Positions 25,528 through 43,116 of a stretch of DNA of 64,000 nt are shown one piece after another (position 1 is the stretch's first letter; each line of letters starts with the position of its first letter). Origin of the DNA: SVKR01 sp963605115. GTDB taxonomy: Bacteria; Bacillota; Clostridia; Oscillospirales; Oscillospiraceae. The DNA is taken from positions 6,349 through 70,348 of the forward strand of contig CAVCTM010000002.1 of the NCBI GenBank assembly GCA_963605115.1, written 5' to 3'. The notes below the pieces were generated by a model. The model searched no databases. It was not told where the DNA came from and saw only the letters and a list, made by a program, of their open reading frames with translations. Made by a program: the position numbers and the translations under genes.

Positions 25528-26622
25528 TCAGATGACGGGACGGTTCTGGGAGTTGAGGTATTTCTTCACCATCAGCGCCACCTTGAAGACGATGGCATGG
25601 TCAAACTCGCGCAGATCGAGCCCGGTGAGCTTCTTGATCTTTTCGAGACGATAGACCAGCGTGTTGCGGTGGACGAAGAGCTTGCGGCTCGTCTCGGAAA
25701 CGTTGAGGTTGTTCTCGAAGAACTTGTTAATGGTGTAGAGCGTCTCCTGATCGAGCGCCTCGATGGGGTTTTTCTTGAAAACCTCGCTGAGGAACATCTC
25801 GCAGAGGGTGATCGGCAGCTGATAGATGATGCGGCCGAGACCGAGATTTTCGTAGTTGATGATGGTCTTGTCGTCGTCAAACACGCGGCCGACGTCGATG
25901 GCGACCTGCGCCTCCTTGTAGCGATCGGCGAGCTCGCGCAGGTGGTGCGCCGTGGTGCCGATGCCGATGACGACGCGGACGCCGAGCTCCTTGTACATCG
26001 TGCTCTCGATGTTCTCGGCGATCGCCTGAAGCTCCGGGGACTCCGTGTTCGGGGCGACCTCCTTGATGACGACGAGATCGCTCTCGGTAACGCTGAGGAC
26101 GAAGTCCTTCTGGCGCTCCGGGAACATCCCCTGAAGCACCTCGATGGCGGTGACGTCCGTCTTGTCCACCTGCCGGATCAGGAACACGACGCGGGGCACG
26201 TCCGCGGAAAAGCGCAGCTCCTTGGCGCGGACATAGACGTCGCCGGGGAGAATGTTGTCGGAGATGATGTTTTTGATAAAGGTGGCCTTGTCGTGCTTCT
26301 CCTCGTAATAGATCTTCGCCTCGCTCATAGCGACGGCGGCGAGGATGCAGACGCAGCGGGCATTCGCATCGCTGCCCTCGGCAAAGACGGCGTAATCGAA
26401 CTGGCTGTCCGGTCCGCCGAGGAGCTTGTAGGTGCGGGAAGCGGTGGTAAGGACCTGATCCGGCACGTCGCCGGCGATCCCCTGCATATCGTCCAGATAG
26501 GAGCCGATCATGGAGAGCTCGCTGCACGCGACCACGAAGCCCTGATTATCGGCAACGCCGATGATGCGGTCCGTCGCGTCCTTCATCTGGATGATGACGC
26601 TCTGAAAAATTCTGCTGGACAT
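25528..26622 (-). CDS. CdaR/PucR-type transcriptional regulator
   Basis: A 364-residue regulator of the CdaR family. The N-terminal sugar-diacid-recognition-like part (IGVADNQGFVVACSE and the following segment) precedes a GGDEF-like middle region. The C-terminal PucR helix-turn-helix runs from about residue 305 (LNVSETSRKLFVHRNTLVYRLEKIKKLTGLDL). In this family such proteins sense small organic acids and activate catabolic operons. No target is evident; it lies just upstream of ftsE on the same strand, 60 bp away. Confidence 0.85.
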   Translation of the reverse strand: MSSRIFQSVIIQMKDATDRIIGVADNQGFVVACSELSMIGSYLDDMQGIAGDVPDQVLTTASRTYKLLGGPDSQFDYAVFAEGSDANARCVCILAAVAMSEAKIYYEEKHDKATFIKNIISDNILPGDVYVRAKELRFSADVPRVVFLIRQVDKTDVTAIEVLQGMFPERQKDFVLSVTESDLVVIKEVAPNTESPELQAIAENIESTMYKELGVRVVIGIGTTAHHLRELADRYKEAQVAIDVGRVFDDDKTIINYENLGLGRIIYQLPITLCEMFLSEVFKKNPIEALDQETLYTINKFFENNLNVSETSRKLFVHRNTLVYRLEKIKKLTGLDLREFDHAIVFKVALMVKKYLNSQNRPVI

Positions 26623-26922
26623 AAGATATCCTCCCTGTACATCATTTTTGTATCATATTTGCGGGGATTTTGTAACATTTTCGATAGCCGCTTTCAGGCA
26701 AAAAGCTGACAGCAAAACGACCAATTGACATAATAGAGGATTTCTGTGCAATTTTCAATAGAAAAATCAGATTTTTTTTACATTTTTTTATTTTTATCGT
26801 GATTTCGATTAAAAAAGTCCCTTCCGATTTGTGTTTTTCGGCAGGAGAGCAAAAAACGAGGGTCCAAAACGCGCGAAAATGACGGAAGAAAAGCGGCGTT
26901 TTCTTCCGTCATTTTGCCATAG
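26623..26922. other. 300-bp AT-rich intergenic region
   Basis: Holds the upstream region of the CdaR-type gene (no confident promoter; SD GGGAGGATAT before the start), an AT-rich middle (26750-26815) with no ORF, and the terminator of the pseudouridine synthase gene near 26876. Confidence 0.5.
26876..26915 (-). terminator. Terminator of the pseudouridine synthase gene
   Basis: AAAATGACGGAAGAAAA (26876-26892) and TTTTCTTCCGTCATTTT (26899-26915) form a perfect 17-bp stem with T-rich ends on both strands. Confidence 0.9.
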
Positions 26923-27636
26923 TCAGTCTCCGGCGAAGAGCGCATCCAGCTCCTCCGGGCGCAGCGGGCGATACTCCCCCGGCGCGAGGGCGGGGTCGAG
27001 CGCGAGCGCGCCGATCTGCGCGCGGTGCAGCGCCGTCACATGCTTGCCGCGCGCGGCGAACATGCGCTTGACCTGATGATACTTTCCCTCATACACCGTC
27101 ACGCGCGCCTTGGTCGGGCGCAGCAGCTCCAGCGCCGCGGGGAGGCACACGGTCCCGTCCGAGAGCGTCAGCCCCTCCGCGAAGGCGGCGGCATCGCGCT
27201 CGTCCAGTGGCGCGTCGACCGCGGCGATATAGATCTTGGAGACGTGCTTTTTCGGCGAGATGACGCGGTGGGCAAGGTCGCCGTCGTTCGTCAGGATGAG
27301 CAGCCCGGTCGTGTCCTTGTCGAGCCGCCCGACGGGGAAAAGCCCCTGCCTCCGCAGCTCCGGCGTCAGCAGGTCCAGCACCGTTTCCTGCCGGCTGTCC
27401 TCCGTCGCGGAGAGCACGCCGCCGGGCTTATACAGCATCAGATACGTGTGCGCCGCGCAGCAAAGCGCCTCGCCGTCGAGCGCAACGACGTCCGTATCCG
27501 GGTCATATTTTTCGTCCGCGCGCCGCGGCAGCGCGCCGTTTACCGTGATGCGTCCGGCGCGGATGAGCGCCTTCGCCTCGCTGCGCGTGGCGCGCCCGCT
27601 GTCCGCGATGAGCTTGTCGAGTCTCGTGAGTGCCAT
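26923..27636 (-). CDS. RsuA/RluB-family pseudouridine synthase
   Basis: A 237-residue rRNA-modifying enzyme. An N-terminal S4 RNA-binding domain (RLDKLIADSGRATRSEAKALIRAGRITVNG, residues 4-33) precedes the catalytic domain. The active-site Asp is in GRLDKDTTGLL (about residue 103), with the later KKHVSKIYIAAVD and EGKYHQVKRMFAARGKHV motifs. It could be RsuA (16S) or RluB (23S) type; the sequence alone does not decide. The start is at MALTRLDK (27636). Confidence 0.9.
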   Translation of the reverse strand: MALTRLDKLIADSGRATRSEAKALIRAGRITVNGALPRRADEKYDPDTDVVALDGEALCCAAHTYLMLYKPGGVLSATEDSRQETVLDLLTPELRRQGLFPVGRLDKDTTGLLILTNDGDLAHRVISPKKHVSKIYIAAVDAPLDERDAAAFAEGLTLSDGTVCLPAALELLRPTKARVTVYEGKYHQVKRMFAARGKHVTALHRAQIGALALDPALAPGEYRPLRPEELDALFAGD

Positions 27637-27727
27637 AAACTGCGTCTCCCTATGGTTTTGTTCCCCGGCATTATAGCATATTTTGTCCCGGATTTGAATA
27701 GCCTTGTCGCAGAGAGGTGAGGCAAAA

Positions 27728-28195
27728 ATGTTTATCTGCACGCTGAAATTTGACAGGAAAAAGGCGGTTTTCGTCATCGCGATGGCGGCGCTCGTGCTCA
27801 TCGGCATCATTCTGCTCATCGGGGCGTTCACCGGCGGGGCGAAAAACGAGGCAAAGGCGGCGCTCTCCGCCCGGAGCGAAAAGGGCAGAGCGGCGTATCT
27901 CGCCGACTGCGGCTGGACCGTGGAGACCCCGGCGCTCAGCGAGGACACCGTGCTCATCCCGAAGCAGTTCTCCCCCGTTTTCGAGGAGTACAATGAACTG
28001 CAAAAGCAGCAGGGCTTCGATCTCAGCGACTACTGCGGCATGGAGGTCACGATGTACACTTACCGCGTCGTTGACAGCGGGCGCGAGGGCGACGTTCTCG
28101 CCGTGCTCTACGTCTTAAACGGCGCCGTGATCGGCGGCGACGTCCACTCCACCGCGCTCGACGGGTTCATGTGCGGGGTAAAGGCCGTCAAATGA
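27728..28195 (+). CDS. DUF4830-like small membrane-anchored protein
   Basis: A 155-residue protein with a basic N-terminus, one transmembrane helix (about residues 14-36, VFVIAMAALVLIGIILLIGAF) and an extracytoplasmic domain. The domain has the pattern of DUF4830 proteins (RAAYLADCGWTVETPALSEDTVLIP, then FDLSDYCGMEVTMYTYRV). Function unknown. ATG at 27728 with AGGTGAGG upstream. Its stop codon merges into repeat copy B. Confidence 0.7.
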   Translation: MFICTLKFDRKKAVFVIAMAALVLIGIILLIGAFTGGAKNEAKAALSARSEKGRAAYLADCGWTVETPALSEDTVLIPKQFSPVFEEYNELQKQQGFDLSDYCGMEVTMYTYRVVDSGREGDVLAVLYVLNGAVIGGDVHSTALDGFMCGVKAVK

Positions 28196-28360
28196 GACCC
28201 GCTTCGCTGGGCTCTCATTTGAAAAGGATTCACTCCGCTCAGCGCACTCGCCTTGCGGCGAGCACGTTCCCTCCGCGCAGAGTATTTTTCGGCACGCACG
28301 TGTCGCGCCGAAAAATAATTGAAATCTATTCGCCGGTGCGCCGGCGAACTCTGCGAGGCT
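28194..28360 (-). repeat. Multi-hairpin interspersed repeat, copy B
   Basis: Read on the minus strand it aligns along its whole length to 14053-14224 (GCCTCGCAGAG ... GAGCCCAGCGAAGC). The ATTTTTCGGC / GCCGAAAAAT, CTCGCC-gcaa-GGCGAG and GAGCCC-type hairpins are kept. The first stem is TTCGCCGG-cgca-CCGGCGAA instead of TTCGCGCC-cgca-GGCGCGAA, so it differs by three compensating base pairs with the same loop. Confidence 0.85.
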
Positions 28361-28368
28361 TTCGTGCT

Positions 28369-28404
28369 AAAAAAAAGAGCTGTTCCGAAGAACAGCTCTT
28401 TTTT
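28369..28404 (-). terminator. Terminator of tuf (str operon end)
   Basis: AAAAAAGAGCTGTTC-cgaa-GAACAGCTCTTTTTT (28371-28404), 12 bp beyond the tuf stop codon. Confidence 0.9.
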
Positions 28405-28416
28405 AACAGATGAGAA

Positions 28417-29619
28417 TTACTCCTCGACGTCGATGACAACGCCGGAGCCGACGGTGCGGCCGCCCTCGCGGATAGCGAAGCGGAGACCCTTCTCGATAGC
28501 GATCGGGGTGATCAGCTCGACCTTCATGTCGACGTTATCGCCGGGCATGCACATCTCAACGCCTTCCGGCAGGGTGATGACACCGGTAACGTCGGTGGTG
28601 CGGAAATAGAACTGCGGGCGATAGTTGTTGAAGAACGGGGTGTGACGGCCGCCTTCGTCCTTGGACAGAACGTAGACCTGACCGGTGAACTTGGTGAGGG
28701 GCTTGATGGACTTGGGAGCAGCCAGAACCTGACCACGCTCAACGCTCTTCTTGTCGATACCGCGGAGCAGGCAGCCGACGTTGTCGCCAGCCTCGGCGTA
28801 CTCCAGGGTCTTGTGGAACATCTCGGTGCCGGTGACGGTGGTCTCGGTGGTGTCTTCCTTCAGACCAACGATCTCGACCTTGTCGCCGATCTTGACGCGG
28901 CCGCGCTCAACACGACCGGTAACGACGGTGCCGCGGCCGGAGATGGTGAAGACGTCCTCGATGGGCATCAGGAAGGGCATGTCAGCCTTACGATCCGGGG
29001 TCGGGATCCAGGTGTCAACAGCGTCCATCAGCTCCTTGATGCAGGCATACTCTGGAGCGTTCGGGTCGGTGGACTCGGAAACCAGAGCATTCAGAGCGGA
29101 ACCGCGGATGATCGGGGTGTCATCGCCGGGGAAGCCGTAGAAGTCGAGCAGCTCGCGGACTTCCATCTCGACGAGCTCAAGCAGCTCAGGATCGTCGACC
29201 TGGTCGCACTTGTTCAGGAAGACCAGAACGGAGGGAACGTTGACCTGACGGGCGAGCAGCAGGTGCTCACGGGTCTGAGCCATCGGGCCGTCGGAAGCGG
29301 CGATGACGAGGATCGCGCCGTCCATCTGCGCAGCGCCGGTGATCATGTTCTTGATATAGTCGGCGTGACCCGGGCAGTCGACGTGGGCGTAGTGACGGTG
29401 AGCGGTCTTGTACTCAACGTGCGCGGTGTTGATGGTGATACCGCGCTCGCGCTCTTCCGGAGCCTTGTCGATGGAGCTGTAGTCGGTGTACTCGGCGTCA
29501 CCGAACAGAGCCAGATACTTGGTGATAGCGGCGGTCAGGGTGGTCTTACCATGGTCGATGTGACCGATGGTACCGATGTTGACGTGGGGAAGGGATCTGT
29601 CGTACATCTGCTTTGCCAT
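28417..29619 (-). CDS. tuf: Elongation factor Tu
   Basis: GTPase that delivers aminoacyl-tRNA to the ribosome. The 400-residue protein has G1 GHIDHGKTTL, the switch I Thr region RGITIN, G3 DCPGHADY, G4 NKCDQVD and the C-terminal beta-barrel domains (LPEGVEMCMPGDNV). Length and order are standard. It ends the str operon but also has its own promoter at 29675-29703. SD AAGGAGGAAG is upstream of the ATG. Confidence 0.98.
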   Translation of the reverse strand: MAKQMYDRSLPHVNIGTIGHIDHGKTTLTAAITKYLALFGDAEYTDYSSIDKAPEERERGITINTAHVEYKTAHRHYAHVDCPGHADYIKNMITGAAQMDGAILVIAASDGPMAQTREHLLLARQVNVPSVLVFLNKCDQVDDPELLELVEMEVRELLDFYGFPGDDTPIIRGSALNALVSESTDPNAPEYACIKELMDAVDTWIPTPDRKADMPFLMPIEDVFTISGRGTVVTGRVERGRVKIGDKVEIVGLKEDTTETTVTGTEMFHKTLEYAEAGDNVGCLLRGIDKKSVERGQVLAAPKSIKPLTKFTGQVYVLSKDEGGRHTPFFNNYRPQFYFRTTDVTGVITLPEGVEMCMPGDNVDMKVELITPIAIEKGLRFAIREGGRTVGSGVVIDVEE

Positions 29620-29674
29620 TGTGTAACTTCCTCCTTAAAGATGAATGGTGGTAATGTTTTGTTTCAACATTCTC

Positions 29675-29703
29675 ATAGTACAGTATCTGCGGGGTTTTTG
29701 CAA
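29675..29703 (-). promoter_or_regulatory. tuf promoter
   Basis: Minus strand TTGCAA (29698-29703), 17-bp spacer, TACTAT (29675-29680), in the 117-bp gap between fusA and tuf. Confidence 0.7.
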
Positions 29704-29736
29704 TAGAAATTTGCGTTTTTTTCGCGCCGCGGGGCT

Positions 29737-31812
<2,076 letters not shown>

Positions 31813-31842
31813 TGTTGAAGTCTCCTACTTTCCCGTTGGGGA

Positions 31843-32313
31843 TTACCAGCGGAAGTGTGCGAAGGCCTTGTTGGACTCGGCCATCTTGTGCATGTCTTCG
31901 CGCTTCTTGACGGAAGCGCCGGTGTTGTTGCAGGCGTCCATGATCTCGTTGGCGAGACGCTCTTTCATCGTCTTCTCGCCGCGCTTGCGGGAGTAGCCGG
32001 TGATCCAGCGCAGACCAAGCGTCTGGCGGCGGGCAGGACGGACCTCGATGGGGACCTGATAGGTCGCACCGCCGACACGACGGGCCTTGACTTCGAGCTC
32101 CGGCATGATGTTGTTCATCGCCTCGGTGAAGGCGTCCAGACCGTTCTTGCCGGTCTTTTCCTCGATGATGGCAAACGCATCATAAACGACCTTCTGCGCG
32201 ACGCCCTTCTTGCCGTCAAGCATAATGCTGTTGATCAGCTTGGTCACCAGAACGCTGTTGTAAACAGGATCGGGCAGAATTTCTCTCTTGGGAACGTTAC
32301 CTCTTCTGGGCAC
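31843..32313 (-). CDS. rpsG: 30S ribosomal protein S7
   Basis: Primary 16S rRNA-binding protein that organises the 3' major domain. The 156-residue protein starts PRRGNVPKREILPDPVYNS and contains RRVGGATYQVPIEVRPARRQTLGLRWI. I chose the GTG at 32313 because AAGGAGGG lies 7 bases upstream and the family begins at this Pro-Arg-Arg; the in-frame ATG six codons earlier overlaps the SD. Confidence 0.95.
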   Translation of the reverse strand: MPRRGNVPKREILPDPVYNSVLVTKLINSIMLDGKKGVAQKVVYDAFAIIEEKTGKNGLDAFTEAMNNIMPELEVKARRVGGATYQVPIEVRPARRQTLGLRWITGYSRKRGEKTMKERLANEIMDACNNTGASVKKREDMHKMAESNKAFAHFRW

Positions 32314-32456
32314 TATACTTCCCTCCTTCATTATGAAATGATTTCAACGGTACTCGAACGCGCCTTTCTGCGCGTCCGTTTGCGCCCTGAGGTCATATAC
32401 AATAAATATATAAACAACAGGGCAAAATGGGATTTTGCTTTGCTGTGGGTCAGGTC

Positions 32457-32879
32457 TTACTTCTTGCCGGCCTTCGGGCGCTTCGCGCCGTACTTGGAGC
32501 GGCCCTGCATACGACCGTTGACGCCCTGGGCGTCCAGCGTGCCGCGGATGATGTGGTAACGCACACCGGGCAGGTCCTTGACACGGCCGCCGCGGATCAT
32601 CACGACGGAGTGCTCCTGCAGGTTGTGGCCCACGCCGGGAATGTAGGCAGTGACCTCGTAGCCGTTGGTCAGACGCACACGGGCGATCTTACGCAGAGCG
32701 GAGTTCGGCTTCTTCGGGGTGGAAGTACGAACGGCAGTGCAGACGCCGCGCTTCTGGGGAGAGGGCAGATCGGTCTCCATGTTCTTCAGGGTGTTCAGAC
32801 CCTTCTGCATAGCGGGAGAGTTGGACTTGTAGGTGGACTGCTGTCTTCCCTTTCTGACGAGCTGGTTAAAAGTAGGCAA
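32457..32879 (-). CDS. rpsL: 30S ribosomal protein S12
   Basis: Decoding-centre ribosomal protein, 140 residues (PTFNQLVRKGRQQ at the N-terminus; TPKKPNSALRKIARVRLTNG and GVGHNLQEHSVVMIRGGRVKDLPGVRYH inside). The streptomycin-site lysine in TPKKPNS is wild type. Homology ends exactly at a TTG start codon (32879) with AAGGAGGA upstream, so TTG initiation is chosen over the upstream in-frame ATG. It is the first gene after its own strong promoter. Confidence 0.95.
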   Translation of the reverse strand: MPTFNQLVRKGRQQSTYKSNSPAMQKGLNTLKNMETDLPSPQKRGVCTAVRTSTPKKPNSALRKIARVRLTNGYEVTAYIPGVGHNLQEHSVVMIRGGRVKDLPGVRYHIIRGTLDAQGVNGRMQGRSKYGAKRPKAGKK

Positions 32880-32984
32880 TGATATTCCTCCTTTCCTGAA
32901 ATATTTCGCGGCATTTCCCCGCCTTTTTACGGAAAAAGACAAGGAAAAACCTTGCATGGGCGCAATACGCCCACACAAATTGGA

Positions 32985-33013
32985 ATTTTAGCATAGTTCA
33001 CAAAACTTGTCAA
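32985..33013 (-). promoter_or_regulatory. rpsL (str operon) promoter
   Basis: Minus strand TTGACA (33008-33013), 17-bp spacer, TAAAAT (32985-32990). A small hairpin TGGGCG-tattg-CGCCCA lies just downstream in the leader. Confidence 0.85.
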
Positions 33014-33052
33014 GAAATTTTTTGCAGATTTACTCAGAGTTTTTCACAAAAA

Positions 33053-33078
33053 AAGCCTCGCTTAAGTTCGCGGCTGCT
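33053..33078 (+). repeat. Possible 5'-end fragment of the multi-hairpin repeat
   Basis: aaaaaagcctcgc..aagttcgcg here resembles the first ~25 bases of repeat copy A (aaaaaagcctcgcagagttcgcg), including the flanking A-run. The rest of the element is absent. Confidence 0.4.
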
Positions 33079-33089
33079 CTGACAAACTC

Positions 33090-33122
33090 AAAAGAGAGGA
33101 CGCCGCAGGCGTCCTCTCTTTT
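33090..33122. terminator. rpoC terminator
   Basis: AAAAGAGAGGACGCC-gca-GGCGTCCTCTCTTTT, a perfect 15-bp stem immediately after rpoC. It separates rpoBC from the str genes. Confidence 0.9.
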
Positions 33123-33131
33123 GAAGTTTTT

Positions 33132-36941
<3,810 letters not shown>

Positions 36942-36947
36942 AGTTTA

Positions 36948-40763
<3,816 letters not shown>

Positions 40764-40910
40764 AAAGATTTTGATTTGGCTTATCGTGATACGCCCGGCT
40801 GGGTTGTCGTTTCTTTTCCGCAGACACTTGATTTTTGGCGGAAGTTTGTGTAAACTAAGGGCGTGCTTGAGGGTGGGGGATTTTGCCCCATCCTATAAAC
40901 ATAGCAAGTC

Positions 40911-40940
40911 ATTATATCAAGTTTCATCCTGATTTGTCAA
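40911..40940 (-). promoter_or_regulatory. rpoBC promoter
   Basis: Minus strand TTGACA (40935-40940), 18-bp spacer, TATAAT (40911-40916). It implies a leader of about 140-190 bases containing a GGGG-caaaat-CCCC hairpin. Confidence 0.85.
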
Positions 40941-41004
40941 GTCTTTTTGTGCGGGGGCGGGGAAAATTTTCCCTGCTTTTTTCTTTTTCGGAGGTTTTTC
41001 ACCT

Positions 41005-42210
41005 ATGACGGCTTCGATCGGTCTGCTCATCCTCGGCGCGCTGGGCTTCCTCATCCTCTGGGGCGAGGGGCTTTTGAAGCGCAAAGCGTCCCTGTTCGTC
41101 TCCGCGGCGCTGCTGCTCGCCGCCATGCTGCTGCGCGGGCTCTGCATGGACCACGAAACGCTGGACTATCAAAATTTTCTGACCGTCTGGGTGACGTATT
41201 TCCGCGAGCACGGCGGCTTCGCCGCGCTCAAAAACAGCGTCGGGAACTATAACCTTCCCTACCTTTATTTCCTCGCCTTCTTCTCTTACCTGCCCGCGCG
41301 CGACCTTTATCTCATCAAGCTCCTCTCCGTCGCCTTTGACCTGCTGCTCGCGTGGGGCATGCTGCGCCTCGTGCGGCTTTACCGCCGGGAGGCGACGGCG
41401 GCGCTCGCCGCCTTTTTCGTGACGCTCCTGCTCCCGACCGTCATCTTAAACGGCGCCTACTGGGGTCAGTGCGACAGCATTTATGCCGCCTTCGCCGTCT
41501 GGAGCGTCTATTTCGCGCTCAACGGAAACCCCGTGCGCTCCATGATCGCCGTCGCGCTGAGCTTCGCGTTCAAGCTTCAGGCGGTGTTTATCATGCCGGT
41601 ATTTCTGGTCTTCCTCTTCGCGAAAAAGCTCCGCTGGTACCACCTGCCCATCTTCCCCCTGACCTATCTCGTGACGGCGCTGCCCGCCGTCATCGCCGGG
41701 CGCCCTCTGCGCGACGCGGTGCTGCTCTATTTCAATCAGGCGGGCTCCGTCGGCAGTGCGCTGAACTATAACTCCTCCTCCGTGTTCGCCTTTGCCTCCC
41801 GCGATGCCGACACTGCGCTGCTGAGCCGGCTCGGTATCGTCTTCGCCTTCGGCTTCCTCGCGCTGATCTTCGTCTGGTGCTTCCTGCGCCGCCGCAGCCT
41901 CAGCCGCGAGGCGCTGCTCATCGTGACGCTGCTCATCTGCGTCGCCGTGCCGTTTTTCCTGCCGCACATGCACGACCGCTATTTCTTCCTCGCCGATGTG
42001 CTCTCCGTCGCGCTCGCCGTCGTCTGGCCCCGGCTCAGCTTCGTGCCGGTCTGCGTCTCCTTCGCCTCCCTGCTCGGCTACCATGCCTATCTCCGCATGC
42101 GCTACCTGCTGCCCATGCGCTGCGGCGCCGCCGCCCTGCTCGTCGTGATCTTGACCCTGATTTTCGCCCTTTCCTGCGAATTTTCGAGAAAGAGCAAAAA
42201 ACGGGCTTGA
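41005..42210 (+). CDS. Gpi18-like polytopic membrane glycosyltransferase
   Basis: A 401-residue membrane protein with about ten hydrophobic helices. It has the features of the Gpi18/COG5542 and GT-C group: the early luminal Asp motif (DHETLDYQNFL), LPTVILNGAYWGQCDSIYAAF near residue 150, FKLQAVFIMPVFLVFL, and the late PHMHDRYFFLADVLSV segment. Such proteins transfer sugar from a polyprenyl-phosphate donor outside the membrane; the acceptor is unknown. It is divergent from rpoB and ends 46 bp before tRNA-Leu. Start ATG with CGGAGG upstream. Confidence 0.75.
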   Translation: MTASIGLLILGALGFLILWGEGLLKRKASLFVSAALLLAAMLLRGLCMDHETLDYQNFLTVWVTYFREHGGFAALKNSVGNYNLPYLYFLAFFSYLPARDLYLIKLLSVAFDLLLAWGMLRLVRLYRREATAALAAFFVTLLLPTVILNGAYWGQCDSIYAAFAVWSVYFALNGNPVRSMIAVALSFAFKLQAVFIMPVFLVFLFAKKLRWYHLPIFPLTYLVTALPAVIAGRPLRDAVLLYFNQAGSVGSALNYNSSSVFAFASRDADTALLSRLGIVFAFGFLALIFVWCFLRRRSLSREALLIVTLLICVAVPFFLPHMHDRYFFLADVLSVALAVVWPRLSFVPVCVSFASLLGYHAYLRMRYLLPMRCGAAALLVVILTLIFALSCEFSRKSKKRA

Positions 42211-42255
42211 CAAATCGAAACAATCTGCTATAATAATCCTCGCACTTCAAAAAAC

Positions 42256-42344
42256 GCGGGAGTGCTGGAATAGGTAGACAGGCAGGCTTGAGGTGCCTGT
42301 GTTTCACCATAGACGTGAGGGTTCAAGTCCCTTCTCCCGCACCA
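42256..42344 (+). tRNA. tRNA-Leu (anticodon GAG)
   Basis: An 89-nt class II tRNA with encoded CCA. Acceptor GCGGGAG pairs with CTCCCGC. The anticodon stem-loop CAGGC-TTGAGGT-GCCTG puts GAG at 42290-42292. A long variable arm is typical of tRNA-Leu, and the T-loop is TTCAAGT. The prophage begins just beyond it, so its 3' end is a candidate attachment site. Confidence 0.97.
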
Positions 42345-42351
42345 ATATTCA

Positions 42352-42388
42352 GAAAACCCCGCAGTCGTTGAAACCGCGGGGTTTTCCT
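42352..42388 (+). terminator. Terminator after tRNA-Leu
   Basis: GAAAACCCCGC (42352-42362) and GCGGGGTTTTC (42376-42386), then CTTG. The remaining gap to 42540 shows no ORF or clear structure. Confidence 0.85.
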
Positions 42389-42540
42389 TGTTTTTCAACG
42401 GTTTGCGGGCTTTGGAGCTGCGATTTCTGGCGCAAAATATTTTGCCTATACGGTCAGTTTTTCGGCTCTGTAAGCAGTTTTTTGAAAGTTTTTGCTTATG
42501 AAATTGCTTACGCGCTCCATAAAAAAGCGAAAAGGCCGTC

Positions 42541-42569
42541 TTGACATCCCACGAAAAAAGTTTTAAAAT
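42541..42569 (+). promoter_or_regulatory. Promoter of the 78-residue ORF
   Basis: TTGACA (42541-42546), 17-bp spacer, TAAAAT (42564-42569), 52 bp before the ATG at 42622. Confidence 0.75.
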
Positions 42570-42621
42570 CACTTCGGTGCATGTTTACACCGATTACTTA
42601 CCGATCAGGAGTTGAAACCCC

Positions 42622-42858
42622 ATGCCGTCCATGCTTCGCAGGCGCAAGCGTGTGAGCCCTTATCAGCCTCTTTGGAACTATATCCGCGACAGCGGGGAGA
42701 TCGAGCTGCGTCTCACGTTCGACCAGATCGCCGAGATCACCGGGATCCCCTTCGACGCCAAGTTCCTCTTTCATCAAAAAGAAGCCCTCAACTACGGCTA
42801 CTACACCTACCGCCTCTCCACCCGTGACAACGCCGTCTCCTTCTGCAAGGTCCTCTGA
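42622..42858 (+). CDS. Small DUF7662-like protein
   Basis: A 78-residue protein (YQPLWNYIRDSGEIELRLTFDQIAEITGIPFDAKFLFHQKEALNYGYYTYRLS). The YxPLxxYL...LTFxxIxxIxGxPL pattern resembles the DUF7662 domain seen in small bacterial and phage proteins of unknown role. It has a good promoter and an AGGAG about 10 bases before the ATG, so it is expected to be expressed on its own. Whether it belongs to the host or to the prophage is unclear. Confidence 0.6.
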   Translation: MPSMLRRRKRVSPYQPLWNYIRDSGEIELRLTFDQIAEITGIPFDAKFLFHQKEALNYGYYTYRLSTRDNAVSFCKVL

Positions 42859-42861
42859 AAG

Positions 42862-42908
42862 TGCAAAGCCCCCGCCGCGAGGTATGCGGCGGGGGGCTTT
42901 GCGCTTTA
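42862..42908. terminator. Terminator shared by the 78-residue ORF and the prophage RHH gene
   Basis: GCAAAGCCCCCGCCGC (42863-42878) and GCGGCGGGGGGCTTTGC (42886-42902) form a long GC-rich stem followed by GCTTTATT. Confidence 0.85.
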
Positions 42909-42918
42909 TTCACTTCAT

Positions 42919-43116
42919 TCAATCGTCCGTCGCCGCCCCATCCTTATCGCAACATTCGGCGATAAAGCGTTTGATTTCCGCCGTCGGTGTAGTCCCGTTG
43001 GCGGCACAGACACTCCGGAAACGTTCCAAAACCTCCGGCTTCAGATCAAGCGGGAAGCGGACATAATTCTTCCGCAGGCTCTTGATCTGAGGCGCGTATT
43101 TGCTATTTCCTTCCAT
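42919..43116 (-). CDS. Small ribbon-helix-helix protein
   Basis: A 65-residue protein with an Arc/MetJ-type pattern: a short strand (NYVRFPLDL), then two helices (KPEVLERFRSVCAANGTTPTAEIKRFIAECC). It is likely a small DNA-binding protein of the prophage. The SD GGGAGG lies 8 bases upstream. It overlaps the end of the 55-residue membrane-protein gene by 14 bp, so the two are coupled. It could bind the palindromic site at 43485-43498, which is speculation. Confidence 0.65.
   Translation of the reverse strand: MEGNSKYAPQIKSLRKNYVRFPLDLKPEVLERFRSVCAANGTTPTAEIKRFIAECCDKDGAATDD

Noticed and set aside
26923..27993. A 356-residue form of the pseudouridine synthase
   Set aside because: The extension overlaps the divergent membrane-protein gene; the conserved S4 domain begins at 27636.
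32880..33060. A longer rpsL product starting at 32978
   Set aside because: The upstream codons overlap the promoter and leader; homology and the SD place the start at TTG 32879.
40764..41004. A riboswitch or L10-type leader upstream of rpoB
   Set aside because: Only a short GGGG/CCCC hairpin is visible; rplJL is not present and no known riboswitch motif was found.
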